From positions 54,441,293 to 54,505,292 of the forward strand of contig OZ024927.1 in NCBI GenBank assembly GCA_964017235.1: a stretch of DNA of 64,000 nt, given 5' to 3'. The translations under genes were made by a program, and so were the position numbers. The stretch comes from Sabellastarte sp. h YS-2021 (lineage: Eukaryota > Annelida > Polychaeta > Sabellida > Sabellidae). Position 1 is the stretch's first letter. Each line of letters opens with the position of its first letter. The notes below the pieces were generated by a model that saw only the letters and a program-made list of their open reading frames with translations, made no database searches and was not told the DNA's origin. Positions 12,565 through 22,332 of the stretch are shown piece after piece.

Positions 12565-14347
12565 ATGCGTACACATCGACGAACTTTGGATAAATTTTTG
12601 GGTATATTTCATACAAGAAATATGGTGAAGAGACCTGGACTTGGAAAGAGGAAGAGGGTCACTCTGCCTCCTGTTGAAGCATCTGAGGAGCCTGAACAGC
12701 CAGAACAGCCAGATGAACTGCCTGCCACTCAAGCTTCATCATCAGACCCAGGTGATACAGCCACTCAGGCCACCCAGCCGGAAGACACAGATGACTTGGA
12801 AGAGGCAATCCAAGACAGCCAGTCCCAGGGGAGGTTCAAGAAGAAGAGGCTGGTGAGGATGACAGATGGGCAAGAGGATGAGATGGCTGAGTGGCTCAAG
12901 AACCATCCGGAAATGTACAACAAGGCCAAGAAGGAGTACAGGGACATGGACAGGAAGGAGGGTGCTTGGGCCACCCAGGCCAGGGCCATTGGCCTGGAAG
13001 GTGAGTTAGACTAACCATTATGATTTAACCTTTTCATAGTTTCAGGTAATAATTTAAATTGTGATGGAGGTACTACGTATACAGTAATGTGTAAATGGAC
13101 TTATGTTGAATGTTTACTTATTCTGTTAATTTATGTTATTTTGAATTGTACTCTTTCATCGTGTGATGTATTAGGCTTCACCCATTTGCAGATGACACCA
13201 CAGATGTGAAGCAGTTTAAAACTTAATGTAACCCATTGTTACTTTGATAACCTACCTAATGTGTCTGTGTCTCCTCTTCCTTTTTCAGCCATCGACCTGA
13301 AGATCTGGTTCAAAGGGATGAGGACAAGGTATGGCAAGCTAATTACCTGCAAGAAGTCTGGTGATGGGGCAAAGGACCACACAGACAGGGACACCTGGAT
13401 CCTGAGGTCTTTCAGCTTCCTGGATGACCACATCTCCAGAGTCCCCTCCAGGCAGTCCTGCAATGTAAGTACATTCTCACAGTCTGACTCACCTGGATAT
13501 CCTGATGTTTTTGCTGCGTTGTGTATTCTTGACTTGTAAACAGTGACTACCTATGGATACAAGTTTGTAGCTAACACTAATGTTTGGCAAAAATTTGTAA
13601 AGGTTTCTGTAGTGACACAGAAGTTTATACTTGTTACTTCACAGTACCTACCTGAACTGTTTGTTGAACATGTATACTATATGCTTACCATGTGTCTTTG
13701 TTCTACTGTACTTTCAGTTGAAACCAGCTTCCACCACAACTGCCTCTGCCTCTGCCGCAGCCACCTCAGCCTCTGCTACCTGCTCATCTGCTACCACCAC
13801 TGCCTCTGTCATCACCTCATCGGCCTCTGCTGCTTCTGCAACTGCCACCATGCCTTCACACCTATCCACTGACTTGGATCCTGCAGATGAGCCCATGGAG
13901 TCAGGATCACTGGGTGAACCAAGAGTGTGCAGCACTCCTACTCCAGGTATCACCCTCTCTGGGACTAGTGGCAGGAGAGCCACAAGGAGAAGTGCCAGCA
14001 CTGAGTCAGAGCTCCTGGACAAGATGTGCGAGCAGAGCGACAACAGTGCCCAGATCTCTGACAGGCTGGACAGACTCTTAACATCTATGGAGGCACAGAC
14101 CCAGGCAGACACCCAGAGCCAGACAACTGTTATTTTCCAGACCCCATTGGGGGCCAGTACCTCTGGACAGTCAGTGGGTTCATCATCCAGCACTTCATCC
14201 ACCACAGACACCGAGGGAAGGACAATAGGACTGTCAGACCTGAATTTGTCAGATTTAAATGCGTCATTTGCAGGTATTTCTAGTGTGCCTTCAACACCCA
14301 TGACACCTATGGCATTACTTAATCAGGATGATTCTCAAGGTTCTTAG
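12565..14347 (+). CDS. Harbinger accessory protein, MADF/Myb-SANT-like DNA-binding domain (3 exons)
   Basis: Exons 12565-13000, 13289-13464 and 13718-14347 join in phase (1, then 0) to give 413 codons plus TAG. The N-terminal ~80 residues are acidic and Q/P-rich, followed by a basic KKKR patch. Residues about 107-195 form a MADF/Myb-SANT-like trihelix: MAEWLKNHPEMYN, WATQARAIGLE, then IDLKIWFKGMRTRYGKL and TWILRSFSFLDDHI. A Ser/Thr/Ala-rich linker and a helical segment (ELLDKMCEQSDNSAQISDRL) follow, ending in a polar tail. In PIF/Harbinger transposons this second protein is known to bind subterminal DNA and import the transposase into the nucleus. No internal stop is present. An alternative start is ATG 12622. 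Acceptors CTCTTCCTTTTTCAG and TGTACTTTCAG support the exon borders. Confidence 0.82.
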
Positions 14348-14499
14348 GTTTAGAAATAACTTTGTCCTTTGTCTATAGACACTTAAGAAGTAGTTTAGGT
14401 GAGATGTAAGAAGTAATTATCAAACAGGTGTAAAGTAATTTATTTGTGTATTTTTGCTATGTCTGGCTCAAGTATTACTATGATTATTACTATTATAAA

Positions 14500-14700
14500 C
14501 CAGGTTTCACTTTGACAGCTGTTCTTGTGGGTAGTTTGTTAACCTTAGCTGTTACTAATAGTATATGTAACCAGTTTCACTTTGACAGCAGTTCTTGTGG
14601 GTAGTTTGTTAACCTTAGCTGTTACTAATAGTATATGTAACCAGTTTCACTTTGACAGCTGTTCTTGTCAGTTGTATGTTAACCTTAGCTGTGAGCTAAT
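14500..14700 (+). repeat. 70-bp tandem repeat (about 2.8 copies) in Harbinger interior
   Basis: TTTCACTTTGACAGC(T/A)GTTCTTGT with the following GTTAACCTTAGCTGTTACTAATAG starts near 14505, 14575 and 14645. The exact 70-bp period lies between the two convergent genes, where the 3' ends of both transcripts would fall. Confidence 0.85.
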
Positions 14701-14944
14701 GTGTCTGCATTTCTTTATTAAAAAGTACACTTACTATGTTATTGTGATTTGTCCTTTTTGACCTTGTTGGAATAATAAATTGTTTATGTGATTGCTCATT
14801 TTTCTCATGTTTCAAAAACATTGGCATAATACTTGGAAGGTGTCACATCTTAACATGAAGGATCCAAAAAAAGTGGCCCAGTGGTTACCAGGACCTGTTA
14901 TGACCCAATGTGAGTGATTCACTGTGGAAGTTTCACTGTTTCGA

Positions 14945-15028
14945 ATGAAATGCAGAAACGAAAGATAAACAAATTTTAACAGGTGGCCAATGTTAAAATT
15001 TGTTTATCTTCCATTTCTGGATTTCATT
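14945..15028. repeat. Long imperfect hairpin between the two Harbinger genes
   Basis: Arms of about 37 nt (14945-14981 and 14991-15028), centred on GATAAACAAATTTTAACA and its complement, with a 9-nt loop GGTGGCCAA. It sits between convergent genes and may act as a transcript end or a barrier; this is inference. Confidence 0.7.
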
Positions 15029-15433
15029 ATGCTCTGATTCCAAAGCAATCGGCGTTTGGTTGCAGAGTTTCCACCTTGCAGCTGGTTAGATTTCTTAACT
15101 TTCTTCAGTTATGGCCTTGATTGATTTTTGACCTTTGTGACCTTCTGGCCCCTGTGGTGGCAAAGTTGTGAACTGGTTTGTGTGACCTGTTACATGTTTG
15201 ACCTGATTTGGTTTCAGACTTGACCTCTTTGACCCTACTATACACATAATACATATATGAAGTGCAATAGGACAATAACTTTATTGCAATACAAGAACAT
15301 TGCAACTTTAGTTCAACAAGTATATAACGCCCAATACAAAATATAACACAGATAATGATGCAGCACTGAATCATAACAATAATTAACACAATACAGTCAC
15401 TAATAAGAAATGTCCTTGGCATATGTGAAAGTC

Positions 15434-16618
15434 TCAAATCATGTCTCTTTGCCACGCCGTGGCCCCTACTGGAGCATTATAATAATGCTTCAAATACAGT
15501 CTCTGTCTCTTGGCAACCTGTGTGTCCCTGTTGCCACCAGCCACATTCTCAATGTCCTGCAAACAAGCACCTTGCCTCCACTGTCCAGGGGTAACTCTGT
15601 GGTTGTCATCCTCCTCATCACCCAGTCCCTGGTGGATACCTGGATACCTCAGTCTCATGATGTTGTGCAACGTGCAACAGGCCAATACAATAGAGGTAAC
15701 AGTCTCTGGATTCTGACTCATGGTGGTGAGGAGACAACCAAATCTGTTGGCCATGATGCCAAACGCATTTTCCACCACCCTTCTGGCACGAGACAGTCTG
15801 TAGTTATAGATCCTATCCTCATCAGGAAGTCCTCTGGCACTAAACAGCTTCATCAACCAGGTCCTCAGAGAGAAGGCATCATCCCCAATGAGAAAATATG
15901 GCATATCACGCTCATCACCAGGCAATGGCTCTGCATCAGGTACATCCAAGGTGCCATCAATAATGCCTGAGCGCAAATTGCAGTCATTGAAGATCTGTGC
16001 ATCAGAACTGGATCCATTGGTGCCAACATCCACCCAAAGGAACTTGTACTTGGCATCCACCAGAGCCCAAAGTATTATGGAATGGAAGCCCTTGTAGTTG
16101 GAATAGAGTGAGCCACCATTCTTAGGACACCTGATTGCCACATGCTTGCCATCTATAGCCCCCAGGGTGTGATGGAAATTCCATCTGGAAGAAAATTCTG
16201 CAGCAACCTGCTTCCATGCATCACTGCTACGGGGACACTGCATGACTTCCTCACCATATTCTGCCACGATGGCCTCACAAGTCTGTCTTACTATGACTGA
16301 GATGGTGTTGTGTGTTACCCTGAAGCCAAACATCAGACTCCTGTACTTCTCTCCAGTGGCCAAGAAACGAAGTGTGATTGCAAGTCTGCATCCAGGGTTG
16401 ATAGACTTCCTGAACCATGTGTCATATTTCTCAATTCTGGGCCCCACCCTCTGCAAGACCTCTCTGAACATGGCCGGGTCCATCCGGACAAAATTTCTGA
16501 AAGACACCACATCCACAGCCTCCAGCTCCCTCATCAAACAATCATAGTGTCCATAGTCCAACCTCCTGGAGAGCCAGGGCTTCACCCAATACCTCCTGGG
16601 CCTTGGTCGATGCCTTCT
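15434..16618 (-). CDS. HARBI1-like DDE transposase of Harbinger (core intact, 5' end unclear)
   Basis: On -, the frame is open from just after TAG 16621-16619 to the stop at 15434. It matches the HARBI1/DDE_Tnp_4 nuclease that cuts and joins transposon ends in the nucleus. Numbering from the GTG at 16585, the DDE triad is visible as D145 (AIDGKHV), D195 (SSSDAQIF) and E272 (RRVVENAFG). Other hallmarks are YGFRV-like FGFRVTHNTIS, EAIVAEYGEEV and IGDDAFSLRTWLMKLF. The conserved start RRHRPRPRRYWVKPWLSRR has no in-frame ATG. The first ATG is 16534 (MRELEAVDVV), which would lose this segment. A further 72-codon open stretch lies upstream of the TAG in the same frame. Either a nonsense mutation, an unseen splice or a shortened product is implied. 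Confidence 0.88.
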   Translation of the reverse strand, partial: RRHRPRPRRYWVKPWLSRRLDYGHYDCLMRELEAVDVVSFRNFVRMDPAMFREVLQRVGPRIEKYDTWFRKSINPGCRLAITLRFLATGEKYRSLMFGFRVTHNTISVIVRQTCEAIVAEYGEEVMQCPRSSDAWKQVAAEFSSRWNFHHTLGAIDGKHVAIRCPKNGGSLYSNYKGFHSIILWALVDAKYKFLWVDVGTNGSSSDAQIFNDCNLRSGIIDGTLDVPDAEPLPGDERDMPYFLIGDDAFSLRTWLMKLFSARGLPDEDRIYNYRLSRARRVVENAFGIMANRFGCLLTTMSQNPETVTSIVLACCTLHNIMRLRYPGIHQGLGDEEDDNHRVTPGQWRQGACLQDIENVAGGNRDTQVAKRQRLYLKHYYNAPVGATAWQRDMI

Positions 16619-16784
16619 CTATCTATCAACCAGTATCTGTGCAATCACAATCTGATTCTGTACATTTAAAGGATGAGCCTCATACAGTTGCTGCAATAAT
16701 CTGAGTCTCTGTAGATCCTTAGCCTTTGATGTACACTGTCTGATGTCTGATGATAAATGAAGTGAATCCAGATGATCCAGGCTG

Positions 16785-16792
16785 TTTATATA
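16785..16792 (-). promoter_or_regulatory. TATA box for the Harbinger transposase gene
   Basis: TATATAAA on the - strand (within CCTATATAAACAGCC) faces the transposase frame. A start near 16760 would precede the in-frame TAG at 16619-16621 and the first ATG at 16534. Confidence 0.5.
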
Positions 16793-17229
16793 GGAACTGG
16801 CATTATACACGAATTGGTCGTCACTTCTTCTCAGCACGTTCTTCCTCCTCGTCGGGGGCTCGTCACAGCTCGCTCAACCCTCCACCATGGTCGTGGCTCG
16901 GTGCAAGAACATCTCACGGAAATCGCTACACTTCGCATTAATTCATACATACTTCTACGAAGTTTGTTTGATCTTCGTCAACGTTCTTCACAGAAACAAG
17001 ATGTTCTTGACTGGGTGATGAGAACATCGTACCAAGATCTTCCACAGGATGAAGATGATGGTAGCCCATGGTAGCCGGATCGAAGTAATTCGTGGATTTT
17101 TCCAATTCCAACCTCGTGACCACACTTTCCCGCTCTTTCTGTGGCGAACTACCACGATTTCTAATTCGCAGCAAATCTTCATATTCGCCAGTTAATTCGT
17201 AGTGGCCTCGCCACAGTGTGACCTGGGCA

Positions 17230-17290
17230 TAACATGAGCATACTTGTTATGATTTGTGAATATTCGTGCAAGAGTATTATTGCATGTCAT
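17230..17290 (-). pseudogene. L2/CR1-like ORF2 remnant, proximal part (Harbinger target)
   Basis: On -, it reads LARIFTNHNKYAHV and runs straight into the TAA duplication. Joined with TPIFK at 11983 this gives the ARIVTNTTKYSHITPVRK-type segment also visible at 19.3 kb, so the two pieces were one reading frame before Harbinger inserted. Confidence 0.65.
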
Positions 17291-17904
17291 ACCACTCACC
17301 CAATTTTATTATTAGATTGGATTGTTTTCTATTATCATCAGACCTTTGCCTGCAGACCTTAACATTGCTACTAATATCATCTTTTAAATATCTTTATATC
17401 TATATATTATGACTTTATATATTCAAATAAACCAAAGTAAACTGTTATGCATATTATATCAATGTAAATCTTCACCTTCACGATTTAATGTAGAACACTT
17501 TTCAGCATGAACATGTTTACTTATATTAAGTTTCCTTGGCCCAACTAATATAGAAGCTAAATTACAATATCTCCATGTTTGCTTTCTGGAAACAGGTTTT
17601 CTTTGCCTAACACTTAGTGTTTTCATTTGGTCAATATGTTGAAGGCCATAGTTTTGTTGTCCAATTAATACTGGGTATCCGCAAATATTTGGTATCATTT
17701 GGCAAATAATCCATCTCTACGGGCATGAAGCTAGATCATGTACATAATCCCTCTTTGAGATAATGGCATCTGGATCAACTCTTTCCATGCTGGGGTCATG
17801 AGTTACGACCGAACATGCTCGTCTACCAAGATATACAATGTCTTTTTGGAGCCATAAAGATGAGGTCATCAGCTGGAAATCAAATGTTTACAGAAATGAC
17901 TGCA

Positions 17905-18035
17905 CAGTTGTGTGACCTGGGCATAAGAATTTGAATTAATTGTTACTTTATGTTTGTCCTAGGCATAAAAATTTTAATTATTTGTTATCTGCATGTTTGC
18001 CCTAGGCATAAGAATTTGAATTAATTGTTACTTCT
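17905..18035 (+). repeat. Harbinger-end-like motif followed by 3 copies of a ~43-bp repeat
   Basis: CACAGTTGTGTGACCTGGGCATAA (17905-17926) closely resembles the right end of the complete Harbinger plus its TAA. GGCATAA(G/A)AATTTTAATTA-type units then repeat at 17920, 17962 and 18005, separated by TTTGYCCTAG. No left partner was found within 700 bp. Confidence 0.5.
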
Positions 18036-19109
18036 TGTTATCTCAAATTTAACTAATAGCATATCACCCAGCTTTGTAGTAACAAATGAAGCAAAGTGCC
18101 TTTACCACCAACATGATGTTTCTTTTGGGGTTTTACAATAATTCTTCGTGTTATTCTGTTTGATTAAGTTGTTAAATTACAATGGCCTAAAACAATAACC
18201 AGAAGCCTTAGTATTCATAACAAGTACAGAGACACAGTAGAACAAGATAGAAATAATTATATGACATTTCATAAAGAAAAATTGAATCCTAGTCGCTGTA
18301 TCATATTTAATACACCAACTAACTCCTGCACCGTCCTCTGAACGGCTATGATACGGGTTGTGAAATTCACTTATTGAAAGTGGCCTTCTTCTATTTACCT
18401 TCTTAATTTTCTAAATATGAGTTTCAGACTTAAGGAAATATTTGTATACAAAAGATAAGCATAAATTTTGGCCAAGAGCGTTGGTGATTATGGCCACGGG
18501 ATTACAGTCACCAAGATGACACACACGGACACAAACACTAGTGACTATCAACCTGAAGTGTGAAAAACATCATTTTAAAAAATACTTACCTGTACATCAA
18601 ATAACAAAGACGTATTATTATACATTATGCAGTTTACTATGCCTAAAACATGGTGAGTATTGATAACTGGCTGGTGTTGAACTGACTATAAATACGTTCA
18701 TATTTTTTAGCTTAGCATTTTAAACAGGCCCCATTCAGCTTGTTATCAATGTATATTCTTATGTGGAAAAGTTGATTTTCTATGGTTTACAAACAAATTT
18801 TAATATTTTCTACACTAAAACTATGCATTAAAATGAAAACGTGGCTGCTATATAAATTAATTACACATAAAAACTATAATATCTGATTGAACTGAATGAA
18901 AAAAACATAGTATGGAGCACTGTCAACTTCGATGTGGAAAGTATGTCAATTATTAGTGATTACATACCATGATAAATATTGCTACTCTAGAGACAAGATG
19001 TTAAAAGAAACAGAGTTACTGAACAGCCATAGATATTGGATGCATAAATTTGACAGTTATTAAAATTCACCAGCTTCGTGTTTTTATGTTCAAAATATCT
19101 CTAAGTCCT

Positions 19110-19805
19110 GTTTTGTTCAAATCAGGGATCGAAAGCGTCTCAGAGGTTACCTCACACATCATGCTGCTCTTATGGCTGCAAATGCTTTGGTTGGAAGTTG
19201 ACCTGACTACTGTAATTCCTTGTTTAGAAGGTTCTCAGCTCTTGATCTTCATAAGCTGTAATGTGTTCAAACTAGTCTGGCTAGAATTGTCACCAACACC
19301 ACCAAGTACTCACACATCACACCTGTCAGGAAGATTCTCCATTGGTTGCCTATTGAACACAGCTCCATATTTAAGACTGCCTTACTGGTGTCCAAGTTCC
19401 TAAATTGTGGTCATCCAAAATATATTACACCTTTTCTTAAACCCAGACAAAGTGTCTACAACACACGCAAAAGCCAAGCTGATAGTGTGTTCCTTGAGGT
19501 CCCCCATTTTGCCACTTCAATATACAAGTCTTCTAAGCATTTTGGCCTCAGCTTTGCTTATGACACTCCAAAGATTTGGAATGATTTGCCTGATGATGTA
19601 CGTTTGGCCACTTTTCTCCACTCATTCAGAAGGAAGCTCAAAACCATATCCACCCTAACTTTTGCTCTCCCTGGTTTCTCTCCATGGCGCTCACCCTTGC
19701 TATGTCTCAGGTTTATGATTATAGTTTCCTGCTTCTGTTTGGTGCACCTAGAGTCTGTCTTTAGATGGAGATCAAGCGCTATAAAAATACTATTAGAATA
19801 GAATT
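19110..19805 (+). pseudogene. L2/CR1-like non-LTR retrotransposon 3' fragment (frameshifted)
   Basis: Reading with two stops and shifts, + gives LRGYLTHHAALMAANALVGS, DYCNSLFRRFSALDLHKL, LARIVTNTTKYSHITPVRK and HWLPIEHSSIFKTALLV, then a longer open stretch to KIWNDLPDDVRLATFLHSF. This is the region C-terminal to the RT domain in L2/CR1-type ORF2. The 3' end GAGATCAAGCGCTATAAAAA is followed by TAGAAT-type tail repeats. It is 5'-truncated and lacks the RT catalytic core. Confidence 0.75.
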
Positions 19806-20134
19806 AGAATTAATAGGTATTACACATAACTGACAACATGAACGTTTGCTTTCAATGTACCATCGGAGGGAATATATATCCATCATGGATTATCATGATA
19901 AGATAATCACAGATTTTGGTGAGTCTATTTACACAGCACAATGTACCTTATATAGTAACATAACAATCATCACTGCTCACACAAAGTCGTGTTATTATGA
20001 TAAAATACTTGTCCATTGAATCCTGCGGATTATTATGTTGATCCCTACAACACTTAAGTGCAGAGAGATACAGTATTTCCCAGGAAACGTAGTCTCTGTT
20101 TTTGTGCCTGAAATTATACTCCTGCAATCTGAAA

Positions 20135-20350
20135 TGAATTGCCTGATGATAATCCTTCTGCTTCCTCTGTCGCTTCTTTCAGGGAGAAACGCAGATCATA
20201 TTTATTACCCAAGACATTCACACCATAGTTTTTCACTCAGCCTGTGTAGTAACGGCCATTGTTATGAACCTGGGACCGATGAATACCGCTTAATGATTGT
20301 AACGCCTTAGAGATTCAGTGCTATAAAAGTCAAGTATAGAATAAAATAAA
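20135..20350 (+). pseudogene. Short L2/CR1-like 3' end remnant
   Basis: CCTGATGATAATCCTTCTGC... reads PDDNPSASSVASFREKRRSYL, the decayed tail of the same ORF2 type. It ends GTGCTATAAAAGTCAAG then GAATAAAATAAA. Only the last ~200 bp survive, directly before the next fragment at 20423. Confidence 0.5.
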
Positions 20351-20422
20351 AAAATTGCTCACATTTTCAGACTATTTGTAACATATTCAAACTCAAAGAT
20401 TCAAAATGATATAGCTCTCTCA

Positions 20423-21595
20423 GTGGACTCAGGAAAGGCAGTGGCCCTAACATTATTAGACCTCTCGGCGGCGTTTGATACGATTGATCATTCTCTTTTA
20501 TATGACTGCTTGCATGACTGGTTTGGTCTAGATGGTACTGTTTTGTCATGGATCAAATCATATCTTTCAAACCATAAACAAAAAATTAAAATAGGTGATA
20601 GTTTCTCTGAGGCAGTAATTCTCCCTTTCGGAGTCCCCCAGGGCTCTGTGCTGGGTCCTCTCCTTTTCACCCTCTACACTAGTCCCCTCAGTCAAGTTAT
20701 TTCAAGATTCAAGGTTACTCATCACCTGTATGCCGATGACACCCAGATCTACCTAGTAGTTGACTCCAGGAATTTTGACTCTAGCGTGGAAGAGCTGACC
20801 GAGTGTCTCAAGTCTGTACAGGAGTGGATGGACGGTGTCAAACTAAAACTAAACCCAGAAAAAAACGAATTTATCATTATAGGCCAAAAAGCCATCAGAG
20901 AGTCGCTTGCACCAAATTTCCCTGTTCCACTCCTCCAAAACAATATCTCTCCATCAGTTACTATCATCTTCGTGATTTGCGACGAATTCGCAAATTCCTT
21001 GGAGTCGAGACAGCAATACTTCTGGCAAATGCTATGGTCAGTAGTCGTCTAGACTACTGTAACTCTTTACTCTATGGAGTAAGCAAGTCCAACATAGCCA
21101 AACTACAGAGAGTCCAGAATGCTCTTTGCCGCATCATCTTCAGACTTGACAAAATGAGTCATGTTACACCCTTTTTGAAAAAACTCCACTGGCTCCCAAT
21201 TCAACATCGCATCCTCTTTAAGTATAATCTTTTGGTATTCAAGGCTATTAATCTCTCACAGCCCCTGTATCTCTCAGCTTTAATAAGATCGAGCAGTCTC
21301 ACTCGCGGCAACAGGCCATCTGTTTCCTCAACCCGCCCTAAGAAGCACATAGGCAGGCGTGGCTTTGCAGTAGCTGTACCAGCTGAATGGAACAAGCTGC
21401 CACAGACTGTCAGATCTCAGCAAACAACAGATGGTTTCAGAAGCCAGCTAAAGACCTACTTATTTAGGCTGGCAGGTGCTTTTTAGATGTCGACCCATGC
21501 CTGTCCCTGGACTCTCCCTTCTTGGACTCAAGCGCATTAGAGGATTTGTATCAATTTTGCGCTATATAAATCCTATTATTATTATTATTATTGTC
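20423..21595 (+). pseudogene. L2/CR1-like reverse transcriptase, internally deleted copy
   Basis: The first open part (20423 to about 20950) carries RT motifs: LTLLDLSAAFDTIDH, GVPQGSVLGPLLFTLY and the catalytic HLYADDTQIY. It then breaks, and a second frame (about 20960-21486) continues with YYHLRDLRRIRKFLG, SSRLDYCNSLLYG, FLKKLHWLPIQHRI and EWNKLPQTVRS to the stop. About 60 residues expected between the two parts are missing, so an internal deletion plus frame change has inactivated it. The 3' tail is GCGCTATATAAATCCTATT followed by (ATT)n. It is 5'-truncated within RT. Confidence 0.85.
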
Positions 21596-21599
21596 ATCC

Positions 21600-22332
21600 A
21601 TAAAAGCTATGTCTCACGAAACCATAATATGGCCTGGACATTCCCTTTGAATCATTTTGCTTAAATAGCAGGAATACCATGACAGTTTGTAGAACATATT
21701 ACGTCAAAACTGTAGTTTTGCATCATAGAAAAACAGTAGGCTTTCTAAAAGGCTGTAGATATTTGTCTCTAAGGTTATGTGGTCACATATCTGCAAACCA
21801 TATTTACGAAGTTGAGATATAATAATAAAGTTACAACTTATGTCTCTAAACATCTGAAGCCATACAGTGGCTCAGAAAGGCCATTAGTTTAAGATTTCAC
21901 AGAAGTTTTCGATAAATATATTGGGTCACCTTCAGGTTATCCCATTGATCAAATTTGAATGGCCATCATTGATGTTACAAATCAGTCATAATGATTCAGC
22001 ATAATTATTCAATAGAGTATGTTGATCTAGACATTAAGATCCAGGTTCATAAATTATACTGTACATTGTGGAGCAAAAAAAAAACCACTTCACACAGTTA
22101 TTGACAAAGCAAATTGTAGTATCTAACACAGAATTGATTGTACTAAGCAAACAAGTCGTGTAAACATTAAATGAAAATGAACACTTGGAGCAAATTGTAC
22201 AAATACTGGTATTTGAATGACTCTATTGATTGACTCTTCAAGGCTTATTGGTCATTTTGAGTAAAACACTACCCAATTTTTATAACGTGTCAATTACAGA
22301 GTAGTGGTGGCTTGGGTTTTTTATCATTTAAT
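21600..22332. other. Spacer upstream of FABP gene C
   Basis: AT-rich with no supported gene. A TATAACG word near 22281 lies about 50 bp before the gene C start codon and could serve as a weak TATA element. Confidence 0.35.

Larger units (their letters stand above)
11984..17229. mobile_element. Complete PIF/Harbinger DNA transposon (5246 bp)
   Basis: Perfect 22-bp inverted ends (11984-12005 and 17208-17229, starting TGCCCAGGTCACACTGTGG) are flanked by a 3-bp TAA target duplication (11981-11983 and 17230-17232). The TWA-type duplication and two divergent genes, a MADF/Myb-like accessory protein and a HARBI1-like transposase, are diagnostic of PIF/Harbinger. The ends hold many TTCG/CGAA-rich words such as ATTCGCCA and CTTCGT, candidate binding sites for the accessory protein. 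The element is inserted in a decayed L2/CR1-like coding frame. Confidence 0.93.

Noticed and set aside
13714..14301. 195-codon open frame on - with Ala/Val repeats
   Set aside because: Shadow of the Ser/Thr-rich exon 3 of the MADF gene.
15410..15970. 186-codon open frame on +
   Set aside because: Antisense shadow of the HARBI1-like transposase; no family resemblance on this strand.
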